A stretch of DNA of 64,000 bases, taken from Budorcas taxicolor (taxonomy: Eukaryota; Chordata; Mammalia; Artiodactyla; Bovidae). A program made the translations under genes and the position numbers. Location: contig NC_068920.1 of NCBI RefSeq assembly GCF_023091745.1, forward strand, positions 1,860,001 to 1,924,000. Reading direction: 5' to 3'. The notes beneath the pieces are model-generated. The model ran no database searches. It saw only the letters and a program-made list of their open reading frames with translations, and was not told the DNA's origin. Position 1 is the stretch's first letter, and each line of letters opens with the position of its first letter. Shown here piece after piece: positions 44,648 through 56,844 of the stretch.

Positions 44648-45463
44648 GTGGATCTTGGGGTGCTTCTGAGTCTTCCCAGGGGAGTCAGGCCTCGTCTCGA
44701 TTGGGGGCATGCACGTGCGCTTTCCTCCCGAGCTGCAGCAGTAGTGTCACGCTTCCTGTCACGTGGATCAAGGGATCTGTGGCTTTCCCTCGAGGCTTTC
44801 CCTCGAGGCTTTCCCACGAGGCTTTCCCACAGGGCTGTGTCACGTGCCACCTTGGTGTGAGTCGATTCTTGGCGTGAAAGACGAGCCGGTGAAAGGAAAA
44901 GAGGTTCCTCTGGAATGGACTGAGACATCTGGGGGACTCTTGGAATGGTGGCACGACCCTGGAGTTCCTCTCGCCGTTCCTGTTGAGAGGGCTTCCTCCT
45001 GAGATGCGACGGGAATGACGGGAACTCTTTCCCCACGAAGCAGGGAAAGGATCCCTCATCTCGAGCTACGAGGCGGAAACGGGGCGCCTCTGGATGTGGG
45101 CGGGACCCTCGTGTTTCCTCTCGAGTGGAGACGGGTATGTCGGGGAACATCTTGATTTGCACCAAGGGTGTGAAGGACCCTTTCAAAGTTCCAGAGGTGA
45201 GGTGTGATCAGCCTCGAGACCCCTCAGAGGAAATGGGCCTCATCTCGCCTGGAGGGGAGAACCTCCTGGATTTTCTCGAGTTGCGGCAGGTCTTCTCGAG
45301 TTATGACGGGGACCTCAGGGACCCGTTCTGGTGGCTTCAGGAAAGGCCAGTCCCCATGTGAGTTGCTAGGGTCCATCTCGGGATTCCTCTCCCGTCCATG
45401 CCGGGGCCTAAGACCTTGTGTAGAGTCGGGGTCGGAACCTGAGGATTCCTCTCCAGTATTGCC
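44648..45463 (+). repeat. Monomer 56, subtype i, 816 bp
   Basis: It is a copy of monomer 26 at offset 24267 and of monomer 66 at 8117. It has CATGTGAGTTGC near 45356 where family 1 copies read CATGCGAGTTGC. Confidence 0.88.
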
Positions 45464-46278
45464 GTGGATCTTGGGGTGCTTCTGAGTCTTCCCAGGGGAG
45501 TCAAGCTCGTCTCGATTGGGGGCATGCCCGTGCGCTTTCCTCCCGAGCTGCAGCAGTAGTGTCACGCTTCCTGTCACGTGGATCAAGGGATCTGTGCCTT
45601 TCCCTCGAGGGTTTCCCTCGAGGCTTTCCCACGAAGCTTTCTCACAGGGCTGTGCCACGTACCACCTTTGTGTGAGTCGATCCTCGGCGTGAAAGACGAG
45701 CCGGTGAAGGGAAAAGGGATTCCTCTGGAATGGACTGAGACATCTGGGCGACTCTTGGAATGGTGGCACGACCCTGGAGTTCCTCTCTCCATTTCTGTTG
45801 AGAGGGCCTCCTCTTGAGATGTGACGGGAACACCGGGAACTCTTTCCCGACGAAGCAGGGAAAGGATCGCTCATCTCGAGCTACGAGGCGGAAACGGGGC
45901 GCCTCTGGATGTGGGCGGGACCCTCGTGTTTCCTCTCGAGTGGAGACGGGTATCTCGGGGAACTTCTGGATTTGCACCAAGGGTGTGAAGGACCCTTTCG
46001 AAGTTCCAGAGGTGAGGTGTGATCAGCCTCGAGACGCCTCTGCGGAAATGGGCCTCATCTCGCCTGGAGGGGAGAACCTCCTGGATTTTCTCGAGGTGCG
46101 GCAGGTCTTCTCGAGTTACGACGGGGACCTCAGGGACCCGCTCTGGTGGCCTCAGGAAAGGCCAGTCCCCATGCGAGTTGCTAGGGGCCATCTCGGGATT
46201 CCTCTCCCGTCCATGCCGGGGCCTAAGTCCTTGTGTGGACTCGGTGCCGGAACCTGAGGATTCCCCTCCAGTGTTGTC
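45464..46278 (+). repeat. Monomer 57, subtype j, 815 bp
   Basis: It matches monomers 30 and 40. GGATCGCTCATC near 45866 removes the GGATCC site, and GTGTGGACTCGGTGCC lies near 46231. Both changes are shared with monomer 67. Confidence 0.87.
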
Positions 46279-47094
46279 ATGGATCTTGGGGTGCTTCTGA
46301 GTCTCCCCAGGGGAGTCAGGCCTCGTCTCCACTGGGGGTATGCACGTGCCCTTTCCTCCCGAGCTGTAGCAGTAGTGTCACACTTCCTGTCACGTGGATC
46401 AAGGGATCTGTGGCTTTCCATCGAGGCTTTCCCTCGAGGCTTTCCCACGAGGCTTTCCCACAGGGCTGTGTCACGTGCCACCTTGGTGTGAGTCGATTCT
46501 CGGCGTGAAAGCCGAGCCGGTGAAGGGAAAAGAGGTTCCTCTGGAATGGACTGAGACATCTGGGGGACTCTTGGAATGGTGGCACGACCCTGGAGTTCCT
46601 CTCGCCGTTCCTGTTGAGAGGGCCTCCTCTTGAGATGCGACGGGAATGCCGGGAACTCTTTCCCGACGAAGCAGGGAAAGGATCCCTAATCTCGAGCTAC
46701 GAGGCGGAAACGGAGCGCCTCTGGATGTGGGCGGGACCGTCGTGTTTCCTCTCGAGTGCAGACCGTTATGTCGGGGAACTTCTTGATTTGCACCAAGGGT
46801 GTGAAGGACCCTTTCGAAGTTCCAGAGGTGAGGTGTGATCAGCCTCGAGACGCCTCAGCGGAAATGGGCCTCATCTCGCCCGGAGGGGAGAACATCCTGG
46901 ATTTTCTCCAGTTGCGGCAGGTCTTCTCGAGTTACGACGGGGACCTCAGGGACCCTCTCTGATGACCTCAAGAAAGGCCTGTCCCCATGGGAGTTGTTAG
47001 GGGCCATCTCGGGATTCCTCTCCCGTCCATGCCGGAGCCTAAGACCTTGTGTGGAGTCGTGGCCGGAACCTGAACATTCCTCTCCAGTGTTGCC
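46279..47094 (+). repeat. Monomer 58, subtype k', 816 bp
   Basis: The first half is k (CCACTGGGGGTATGC; GTGAAAGCCGAGCC). The second half differs (CCCTAATCTCGAGC; ACGGAGCGCC; GTGCAGACCGTTATG; CTCTGATGACCTCAAG). It matches monomer 68. Confidence 0.85.
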
Positions 47095-47910
47095 ATGGAT
47101 CTTGGGGTGCTTCTGAGTCTTCCCAGGGGAGTCAGGCCTCGTCTCGATTGGGGGCATGCACGTACGCATTCCTCCCGAGCTGCAGCAGTATTGTCACTCT
47201 TCCTGTCACGTGGATCAAGGGATCTGTGGCTTTCCCTCGAGGCTTTCGCTCGATGCTTTCCCACGAGGCTTTCCCACAGGGCTGTGCCAGGTGCCACCTT
47301 GGTGTGAGTCGATCCTCGGCGTGAAAGACGAGCCGGTGATGGGAAAAGAGGTTCCTCTGGAATGGACTGAGACATCTGGGGGACTCTTGGAATGCTGGCA
47401 CGAGCCTGGAGTTCCTCTCGCCGTTCCTGTTGAGAGGGCCTCCTCTTGTGATGCGACGGGAAGGCCGGGAACTCTTTCCCGAGGAAGCAGGGAAAGGATC
47501 CCTCATCTCGAGCTACAAGGCAGAAACGGGGCGCCTCTGGAAGTGGTCGGGACCGTCGTGTTTCCACTCGAGTGGAGACGGGTATGTCGGGGAACTTCTT
47601 GATTTGCGCGAAGGGTGTGAAGGACTCTGTCGAAGTTCCCGAGGTGAGGTGTGATCAGCCTCTAGACGCCTCAGCGGAAATGGGCCTCATCTAGCCTGGA
47701 GGGGAGAACCGCCTGGATTTTCTCGAGTTGCGGCAGGTCTTCTCGAGTCACGACGGGGACGTAAGGGACCCGCTCTGGTGGCCTCAGGAAAAGCCTGTTC
47801 CCATGCGAGTTTGTAGGGGCCATCTCTGGATTCCTCTCCAGTCCATGTCGCAGCCTAAGACCTTGTGTGGAGTCGGGGCCGGAACCTGAAGATTCCTCTC
47901 CAGTGTTGCC
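47095..47910 (+). repeat. Monomer 59, subtype q, 816 bp
   Basis: It is marked by GCACGTACGCATTCC, CAGTATTGTCACTC, CTTTCGCTCGATGC and GGAATGCTGGCACGAGCC. The second half is f-like (GGAGAACCGCC; GAGTCACGACGGGGACGTA), so q and f are related. It matches monomer 69. Confidence 0.86.
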
Positions 47911-48727
47911 ATGGATCTTGGGGTGCTTCTGAGTCTCCCCAGGGGAGTCAGGCCTCGTCTCGAGTGGGGGCATGCACGTGCGCTTTCCTCCCGAGATGCA
48001 GCAGTAGTGTCACGCTTCCTGTCACGTGGATCAAGGGATCTGTGGCTTTCCCTCGAGGCTTTCCCTCGAGGTTTTCCAACGAGGCTTTCCCACAGGGCTG
48101 TGACACGTACGACCTTGGAGTGAGTCGATCCTCGGCGTGAAAGACGAGCCGGTGAAGGGAAAAGAGGTTCCTCTGGAATGGACTGAGACATCTGGGGGAC
48201 TCTTGGAATGGTGGCACGACCCTGGAGTTACTCTCGCCGTTCCTGTTGAGAGGGCCTATTCTTGAAATGCGACAGGAACGCCGGGAACTCTTTCCCGACG
48301 AATCAGGGAACGGATCCCTCATCTCGAGCTACGAGGCGGAGACGGGGCTCCTCTGGATGAGGGCGGGACCCTCGTGTTTCCTCTCGAGTCGAGACGGGTA
48401 TGTCGGGGAACTTGATTTGCACCAAGGGTGTGAAGGACCCATTTCGAAGTTCCAGAGCTGAGGTGTGATCAGCCTCGAGAGGACGCCTCAGTGGAAATGG
48501 GCCTCATCTCGCCTGGAGGGGAGAAACTCCTGGATTTTCTCGAGTTGTGGCAGGTCTTCTCGTGTTATGACGGGGACCTCAGGGACCCGCTCTGGTGGCC
48601 GCAGGAAAGGCCAGTCCCCATTCGAGTTGCTAGGTGCCATCTCGGGAATCCTCTGCCGTCCATGCTGGGGCCTAAGTTCTTGTGTGGAGTCGGGGCCGGA
48701 ACCTGAGGATTCCTCTCCAGTGTTGCC
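47911..48727 (+). repeat. Monomer 60, subtype m, 817 bp
   Basis: It differs from monomer 52 by the loss of three bases in GGGGAACTTGATTTGC (about 48407). It matches monomers 70 and 75. Confidence 0.87.
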
Positions 48728-49529
48728 ATGGATCTTGGGGTGCTTCTGAGTCTCCCCAGGGCAGTCAGGCCTCGTCTCCAGTGGGTGCATGCACGTGCGC
48801 TTTCCTCCGGAGCTGCAGCAGTAGTGTCACGCTTCCTGTCACGTGGATCAAGGGATCTGTGGCTTTCCCTCGAGGCTTTCCCTCGAGGCTTTCCCACAGG
48901 GCTGTGCCACGTACCACCTTGGTGTGAGTCGATCCTCGGCGTGAAAGACGAGCCGGTGAAGGGAAAAGAGGTTCCTCTGGAATGGACTGAGACATCTGGG
49001 TGACTCTTGGAATGGTGGCACGACCCTGGAGCTCCTCTCGCCGTTCCTCTTGAGAGGGCCTCCTCTTGAGATGCGACGGGAACGCCGGGAACTCTTTCCC
49101 GACGAAGCAGGGAAAGGATACCTCATCTCGAGCAACGAGGTGGAAACGGGGCGCCACTGGATGTGGGCGGGACCCTCGTGTTTCCTCTCGAGTGGAGACG
49201 GGTATGTCGGGGAAATTCTTGATTTGCACCAAGGGTGTGAAGGACCCTTTCGAAGTTCTAGAGGTGAGGTGTGATCAGCCTAGAGACGCCTCAGCGGAAA
49301 TGGGCGTCATCTTGCCTGAAGGGGAGATCCTCCTGGATTTTCTCGAGTTGCGGCAGGTCTTCTCGAGTTACGACGGGGACCTCAGGGACCCGCTCTGGTG
49401 GCCTCAGGAAAGGCCAGTCCCCATGCGAGTTGCAAGGGGCCATCTCGGGATTTCTCTCCCGTCCATGCCGGAGCCTAAGACCTTGCGTGGAGTCGGGCCG
49501 GAACCTGAAGATTCCTCTCCAGTGTTGCC
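48728..49529 (+). repeat. Monomer 61, subtype n, 802 bp
   Basis: It has three 13-bp units. It has CATCTGGGTGACTC and GGGGCGCCACTGG, shared with monomers 71, 73 and 76 but not 53. Confidence 0.87.
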
Positions 49530-50344
49530 ATGGATCTTGGGGTGCTTCTGAGTCTTCCCAGGGGAGTCAGTCCTCGTCTCGATTGGGGGCATGCACGTGC
49601 GCTTTCCTCCGGAGCTGCAGCTGTATTGTCACTCTTCCCGTCACGTGGATCAAGGGATCTGTGGCTTTCCCTCGAGGCTTTCCCTCGAGGCTTTCCCACG
49701 ATGCTTTTCCACAGGGCTGTGCCACCTACCACCTTGGTGTGAGTCGATCCTCAGCGTGAAAGACGAGCCGGTGAAGGGAAAAGAGTTTCCTCTGGAATGG
49801 ACTGAGACATCTGGGGGACTCTTGGAATGGTGGCACGACCCTGGAGTTCCTCTCACCGTTCCTGTTGAGAGGGCCTCCTCTTGAGATGCGTCGGGAATGC
49901 CGGGAACTCTTTCCCGACGAAGCAGGGAAAGGATCGCTCATCTCGAGCTACGAGGCGGAAACCGGGCTCCTCTGGATGTGGGCGGGACCCTCGTGTTTCC
50001 ACTCAAGTAGAGACGGGTATGTCAGGGATCTTCCTGATTTGCACCAAGGGTGTGAAGGACCCTTTCGAAGTTACCGAGGTGAGGAGTGATCAGCCTCGAG
50101 ACCCCTCATCGGAAATGGGCTTCATCTCGACTGGAGGGGGGAACCTCCTGGATTTTCTCGAGTGGCGGCAGGTCTTCTCGAGTAACGACGGGGACCTCAG
50201 GGACCCGCTCTGATGGCCTCAGGAAAGGCCTGTCCCCATGGGAGTTGTTAGGGGCCATCTCGGGATTCCTCTCCCGTCCATGCCGGAGCCTAAGACCTTG
50301 TGTGGAGACGGGGCCGAACCTGAACTTTCCTCTCCAGTGTTGCC
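49530..50344 (+). repeat. Monomer 62, subtype r, 815 bp
   Basis: It is marked by GAGTCAGTCCTCGTC, CAGCTGTATTGTCAC, CACGATGCTTTTCCAC, CCTCAGCGTGAAAG, GAGATGCGTCGGG and CACTCAAGTAGAG. The end (GAGTAACGACGGGGACCTC; CTCTGATGGCC) leads into s. Monomers 72 and 74 have a different end. Confidence 0.86.
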
Positions 50345-51160
50345 ATGGATCTTGAGGTGCTTCTGAGTATTCCCAGGGGCGTCAGGCCTCGTCTCGATTG
50401 GGGGCATGCACGTACGCATTCCTCCCAAGCTGCAGCAGTAGTGTCACGCTTCCTGTCACGTGGATCAAGGGATCTGTGGCTTTCCCTCGAGGCTTTCCCT
50501 CGATGCTTTCCCACGAGGCTTTCCCACAGGGCTGTTCCACGTGCCACCTTGGTGTGAGTCGATCCTCGGCGTGAAAGACGAGCCGGTGATGGGAAAAGAG
50601 TTTCCTCTGGAATGGACTGAGACATCTGAGGGACTCTTGGAATGGTGGCACGAGCCTGGAGTTCCTCTCGCCGTTCCTGTTGAGAGGGCCTCCTCTTGTG
50701 ATGCGACGGGAAGGCCGGGAACTCTTTCCCGACGAAGCAGGGAAAGGATCCCTCATCTCGAGCTACGAGGCGGAAACGGGGCGCCTCTGGATGTGGTCGG
50801 GACCCTCGTGTTTCCACTCGAGTGGAGACGGGTATGTCGGGGAATTTCTTGATTTGCGCGAAGGGTGTGAAGGACTCTGTCGAAGTTCCCGAGGTGAGGT
50901 GTAATCAGCCTCGAGACGCCTCAGCGGAAATGGGCCTCATCTAGCCTGGAGGGGAGAACCTCCTGGATTTTCTCAAGTTGCGGCAGGTCTTCTCGAGTCA
51001 CGACGGGGACGTCAGGGACCCGCTCTGTTGGCCTCAGGAAAAGCCCGTCCCCATGCGAGTTGCTAGGGGCCATCTCAGGATTCCTCTCCAGTCCATGCCG
51101 CAGCCTAAGACCTTGTGTGGTGTAGGGGCCGGAACCTGAAGATTCCTCTCCAGTGTTGCC
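50345..51160 (+). repeat. Monomer 63, subtype s, 816 bp
   Basis: It is marked by ATGGATCTTGAGGTGC, GAGTATTCCCAGGGGCGTC, CATCTGAGGGACTC, GGGGAATTTCTTG and GTGTAATCAGCC. It matches monomer 77 after that monomer's first 60 bases. Confidence 0.86.
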
Positions 51161-51950
51161 ATGGATCTTGGGGTGCTTCTGAGTCTCCCCAGGGGAGTCA
51201 GGCCTCGTCTCGAGTTAGGGCATGCACCTGTGCTGTCCTCGCTAGCTGCAGCAGTAGTGTCACGCTTCCTGTCACGTGGATCAAGGGATCTGTGGCTTTC
51301 CCTCGAGGCTTTCCCACAGGGCTGTTCCACGTGCCACCTTGGTGTGATTCGATCCTCGGCGTGAAAGACGAGCCGGTGAAGGGAAAAGAGGTTCCTCTGG
51401 AATGGACTGAGACATCTGGGGGAATCTTGGAATGGTGGCACGACCCTGGAGTTCCTCTCGCCGTTCCTGTTGAACGGGCCTCCTCTTGAGATGTGACCGG
51501 AACGCCCGGAACTCTTTCCCGAAGAAGCAGGGAAAGGATTCCTCATCTCGAGATATGAGGCGGAACCGGGGCTCCTCTGGATGTGGGCGGGACCCTCATG
51601 TTTCCTCTCGAGTGGAGACGGGTATGTCGTGGAACTTCTTGATTTGCACAAAGGATGTGAAGGACCCTTTCGAAGTTCCAGAGGTGAGGTGTCAACAGCC
51701 TAGAGACGCCTCAGCGGAAATGGGCGTCATCTCTCCTAGAGGGGAGAACCTCCTGGATTTTCTCGAGTTGCGGCAGGTCATCTCGAGTTACGACGGGGAC
51801 CTCATGGACCCGCTCTGGTGGCCTCAGGAAAAGCCAGTCCCCATGCGAGTTCCTAGGGGCCACCTCGAGATTCCTCTCGCGTTCATGCCGGGGCCTAAGA
51901 CCTTGTGTGGAGTCGGGGCCCGAACCTGAGGATTCCTCTCCAGTGTTGCC
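51161..51950 (+). repeat. Monomer 64, subtype t, short clade, 790 bp
   Basis: It has two 13-bp units. It is marked by GAGTTAGGGCATGCACCTGT, GTTGAACGGGCCTCC, GAGATATGAGGCGGAACC and GAGGTGTCAACAGCC. It matches monomer 78 at offset 11354. Confidence 0.87.
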
Positions 51951-52764
51951 ATTTATCTTGGGGTGCTTGAGTCTCCCCAGGGGAGTCAGGCCTCGTCTTG
52001 ATCGGGGGCATGAACGGGCGCTTTCCTCCAGAGCTGAAGCAGTAGTGTCACGCTTCCTGTCACGTGGATCAAGGGATCTGTGGCTTTCCCTCGAGGCTTT
52101 CCCTCGAGGCTTTCCCACGAGGCTTTTCCACAGGGCTGTGCCACGTGCCACCATGGTGTGAGTCGATTCTCGGCGTGAAAGACGAGCCGGTGAAGGGAAA
52201 AGAGCGTCCTCTGGAATGGACTGAGATATCTGGGGGACTCTTGGAATGGTGGCACGACCCTGGAGTTCCTCTCGCCGTTCCTGTTGAGAGGGCCTCCTCT
52301 TGAGATGCGACGGGAATGCCGGGAACTCTTTCCCGACGAAGCAGGGAAAGGATCCCACATCTCGAGCTACGAGGCGGAAACGGGGTGCCTCTGGATGTGG
52401 GTGGGACCCTCGTGTTTCCTCTCGAGTGGAGACGGGTATGTCGGGGAAATTCTTGATTTGCACCAAGGGTGTGAAGGACCCTTTCGAAGTTGCAGAGGTG
52501 AGGTGTGATCAGCCTCGAGACGCCTCAGCGGAAATGGGCCTCATCTAGCGTGGAGGGGAGATCCTCCTGGATTTTATCGAGTTGCGGCAGGTCTTCTCGA
52601 GTTACGACGGGGACCTCAGGGACCCGCTCTGGTGGCCTCAGGAAAGGCCAGTCCCCATGAGAGTTGCTAGGGGCCATCTCGGGATTCCTCTCCCGTCCAT
52701 GCCGGGGCCTAAGACCTTGTGTAGAGTCGGGGCCGGAACCTGAGGATTCCTCTCCAGTATTGCC
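51951..52764 (+). repeat. Monomer 65, subtype p (g/h fusion), 814 bp
   Basis: It has four 13-bp units. The start is g-like (GGGGGCATGAACGGGCGC; CAGAGCTGAAGCAG) with ATTTATCTTGGGG and GGTGCTTGAGTCTCC (2-bp loss). The second half is h-like as in monomer 55, and the two match closely from about 52120 on. Confidence 0.84.
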
Positions 52765-53580
52765 GTGGATCTTGGGGTGCTTCTGAGTCTTCCCAGGGGA
52801 GTCAGGCCTCGTCTCGATTGGGGGCATGCACGTGCGCTTTCCTCCCGAGCTGCAGCAGTAGTGTCACGCTTCCTGTCACGTGGATCAAGGGATCTGTGGC
52901 TTTCCCTCGAGGCTTTCCCTCGAGGCTTTCCCACGAGGCTTTCCCACAGGGCTGTGTCACGTGCCACCTTGGTGTGAGTCGATTCTTGGCGTGAAAGACG
53001 AGCCGGTGAAAGGAAAAGAGGTTCCTCTGGAATGGACTGAGACATCTGGGGGACTCTTGGAATGGTGGCACGACCCTGGAGTTCCTCTCGCCGTTCCTGT
53101 TGAGAGGGCTTCCTCCTGAGATGCGACGGGAATGACGGGAACTCTTTCCCCACGAAGCAGGGAAAGGATCCCTCATCTCGAGCTACGAGGCGGAAACGGG
53201 GCGCCTCTGGATGTGGGCGGGACCCTCGTGTTTCCTCTCGAGTGGAGACGGGTATGTCGGGGAACATCTTGATTTGCACCAAGGGTGTGAAGGACCCTTT
53301 CAAAGTTCCAGAGGTGAGGTGTGATCAGCCTCGAGACCCCTCAGAGGAAATGGGCCTCATCTCGCCTGGAGGGGAGAACCTCCTGGATTTTCTCGAGTTG
53401 CGGCAGGTCTTCTCGAGTTATGACGGGGACCTCAGGGACCCGTTCTGGTGGCTTCAGGAAAGGCCAGTCCCCATGTGAGTTGCTAGGGTCCATCTCGGGA
53501 TTCCTCTCCCGTCCATGCCAGGGCCTAAGACCTTGTGTAGAGTCGGGGTCGGAACCTGAGGATTCCTCTCCAGTATTGCC
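52765..53580 (+). repeat. Monomer 66, subtype i, 816 bp
   Basis: It is a copy of monomer 56 at offset 8117. A visible difference is ATGCCAGGGCC near 53517. Confidence 0.88.
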
Positions 53581-54395
53581 GTGGATCTTGGGGTGCTTCT
53601 GAGTCTTCCCAGGGGAGTCAAGCTCGTCTCGATTGGGGGCATGCCCGTGCGCTTTCCTCCCGAGCTGCAGCAGTAGTGTCACGCTTCCTGTCACGTGGAT
53701 CAAGGGATCTGTGCCTTTCCCTCGAGGGTTTCCCTCGAGGCTTTCCCACGAAGCTTTCTCACAGGGCTGTGCCACGTACCACCTTTGTGTGAGTCGATCC
53801 TCGGCGTGAAAGACGAGCCGGTGAAGGGAAAAGGGATTCCTCTGGAATGGACTGAGACATCTGGGCGACTCTTGGAATGGTGGCACGACCCTGGAGTTCC
53901 TCTCTCCATTTCTGTTGAGAGGGCCTCCTCTTGAGATGTGACGGGAACACCGGGAACTCTTTCCCGACGAAGCAGGGAAAGGATCGCTCATCTCGAGCTA
54001 CGAGGCGGAAACGGGGCGCCTCTGGATGTGGGCGGGACCCTCGTGTTTCCTCTCGAGTGGAGACGGGTATCTCGGGGAACTTCTGGATTTGCACCAAGGG
54101 TGTGAAGGACCCTTTCGAAGTTCCAGAGGTGAGGTGTGATCAGCCTCGAGACGCCTCTGCGGAAATGGGCCTCATCTCGCCTGGAGGGGAGAACCTCCTG
54201 GATTTTCTCGAGGTGCGGCAGGTCTTCTCGAGTTACGACGGGGACCTCAGGGACCCGCTCTGGTGGCCTCAGGAAAGGCCAGTCCCCATGCGAGTTGCTA
54301 GGGGCCATCTCGGGATTCCTCTCCCGTCCATGCCGGGGCCTAAGTCCTTGTGTGGACTCGGTGCCGGAACCTGAGGATTCCCCTCCAGTGTTGTC
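53581..54395 (+). repeat. Monomer 67, subtype j, 815 bp
   Basis: It is a copy of monomer 57 at offset 8117, with the same loss of GGATCC. Confidence 0.87.
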
Positions 54396-55211
54396 ATGGA
54401 TCTTGGGGTGCTTCTGAGTCTCCCCAGGGGAGTCAGGCCTCGTCTCCACTGGGGGTATGCACGTGCCCTTTCCTCCCGAGCTGTAGCAGTAGTGTCACAC
54501 TTCCTGTCACGTGGATCAAGGGATCTGTGGCTTTCCATCGAGGCTTTCCCTCGAGGCTTTCCCACGAGGCTTTCCCACAGGGCTGTGTCACGTGCCACCT
54601 TGGTGTGAGTCGATTCTCGGCGTGAAAGCCGAGCCGGTGAAGGGAAAAGAGGTTCCTCTGGAATGGACTGAGACATCTGGGGGACTCTTGGAATGGTGGC
54701 ACGACCCTGGAGTTCCTCTCGCCGTTCCTGTTGAGAGGGCCTCCTCTTGAGATGCGACGGGAATGCCGGGAACTCTTTCCCGACGAAGCAGGGAAAGGAT
54801 CCCTAATCTCGAGCTACGAGGCGGAAACGGAGCGCCTCTGGATGTGGGCGGGACCGTCGTGTTTCCTCTCGAGTGCAGACCGTTATGTCGGGGAACTTCT
54901 TGATTTGCACCAAGGGTGTGAAGGACCCTTTCGAAGTTCCAGAGGTGAGGTGTGATCAGCCTCGAGACGCCTCAGCGGAAATGGGCCTCATCTCGCCCGG
55001 AGGGGAGAACATCCTGGATTTTCTCCAGTTGCGGCAGGTCTTCTCGAGTTACGACGGGGACCTCAGGGACCCTCTCTGATGACCTCAAGAAAGGCCTGTC
55101 CCCATGGGAGTTGTTAGGGGCCATCTCGGGATTCCTCTCCCGTCCATGCCGGAGCCTAAGACCTTGTGTGGAGTCGTGGCCGGAACCTGAACATTCCTCT
55201 CCAGTGTTGCC
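54396..55211 (+). repeat. Monomer 68, subtype k', 816 bp
   Basis: It is a copy of monomer 58 at offset 8117, and I noted no difference by eye. Confidence 0.87.
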
Positions 55212-56027
55212 ATGGATCTTGGGGTGCTTCTGAGTCTTCCCAGGGGAGTCAGGCCTCGTCTCGATTGGGGGCATGCACGTACGCATTCCTCCCGAGCTGC
55301 AGCAGTATTGTCACTCTTCCTGTCACGTGGATCAAGGGATCTGTGGCTTTCCCTCGAGGCTTTCGCTCGATGCTTTCCCACGAGGCTTTCCCACAGGGCT
55401 GTGCCAGGTGCCACCTTGGTGTGAGTCGATCCTCGGCGTGAAAGACGAGCCGGTGATGGGAAAAGAGGTTCCTCTGGAATGGACTGAGACATCTGGGGGA
55501 CTCTTGGAATGCTGGCACGAGCCTGGAGTTCCTCTCGCCGTTCCTGTTGAGAGGGCCTCCTCTTGTGATGCGACGGGAAGGCCGGGAACTCTTTCCCGAG
55601 GAAGCAGGGAAAGGATCCCTCATCTCGAGCTACAAGGCAGAAACGGGGCGCCTCTGGAAGTGGTCGGGACCGTCGTGTTTCCACTCGAGTGGAGACGGGT
55701 ATGTCGGGGAACTTCTTGATTTGCGCGAAGGGTGTGAAGGACTCTGTCGAAGTTCCCGAGGTGAGGTGTGATCAGCCTCTAGACGCCTCAGCGGAAATGG
55801 GCCTCATCTAGCCTGGAGGGGAGAACCGCCTGGATTTTCTCGAGTTGCGGCAGGTCTTCTCGAGTCACGACGGGGACGTAAGGGACCCGCTCTGGTGGCC
55901 TCAGGAAAAGCCTGTTCCCATGCGAGTTTGTAGGGGCCATCTCTGGATTCCTCTCCAGTCCATGTCGCAGCCTAAGACCTTGTGTGGAGTCGGGGCCGGA
56001 ACCTGAAGATTCCTCTCCAGTGTTGCC
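55212..56027 (+). repeat. Monomer 69, subtype q, 816 bp
   Basis: It is a copy of monomer 59 at offset 8117, and I noted no difference by eye. Confidence 0.87.
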
Positions 56028-56844
56028 ATGGATCTTGGGGTGCTTCTGAGTCTCCCCAGGGGAGTCAGGCCTCGTCTCGAGTGGGGGCATGCACGTGCGC
56101 TTTCCTCCCGAGATGCAGCAGTAGTGTCACGCTTCCTGTCACGTGGATCAAGGGATCTGTGGCTTTCCCTCGAGGCTTTCCCTCGAGGTTTTCCAACGAG
56201 GCTTTCCCACAGGGCTGTGACACGTACGACCTTGGAGTGAGTCGATCCTCGGCGTGAAAGACGAGCCGGTGAAGGGAAAAGAGGTTCCTCTGGAATGGAC
56301 TGAGACATCTGGGGGACTCTTGGAATGGTGGCACGACCCTGGAGTTACTCTCGCCGTTCCTGTTGAGAGGGCCTATTCTTGAAATGCGACAGGAACGCCG
56401 GGAACTCTTTCCCGACGAATCAGGGAACGGATCCCTCATCTCGAGCTACGAGGCGGAGACGGGGCTCCTCTGGATGAGGGCGGGACCCTCGTGTTTCCTC
56501 TCGAGTCGAGACGGGTATGTCGGGGAACTTGATTTGCACCAAGGGTGTGAAGGACCCATTTCGAAGTTCCAGAGCTGAGGTGTGATCAGCCTCGAGAGGA
56601 CGCCTCAGTGGAAATGGGCCTCATCTCGCCTGGAGGGGAGAAACTCCTGGATTTTCTCGAGTTGTGGCAGGTCTTCTCGTGTTATGACGGGGACCTCAGG
56701 GACCCGCTCTGGTGGCCGCAGGAAAGGCCAGTCCCCATTCGAGTTGCTAGGTGCCATCTCGGGAATCCTCTGCCGTCCATGCTGGGGCCTAAGTTCTTGT
56801 GTGGAGTCGGGGCCGGAACCTGAGGATTCCTCTCCAGTGTTGCC
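56028..56844 (+). repeat. Monomer 70, subtype m, 817 bp
   Basis: It is a copy of monomer 60 at offset 8117 with the same 3-bp loss. Confidence 0.87.

Larger units (their letters stand above)
43846..51950 (+). repeat. HOR family 2, copy 1 (10 monomers, 8105 bp): p i j k' q m n r s t
   Basis: Monomers 55-64. From the second half of p to r this block repeats at offset 8117 with very few differences, ending near 58200. The same order continues in copy 2 until the extra r-n-r-m-n material. Confidence 0.87.
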
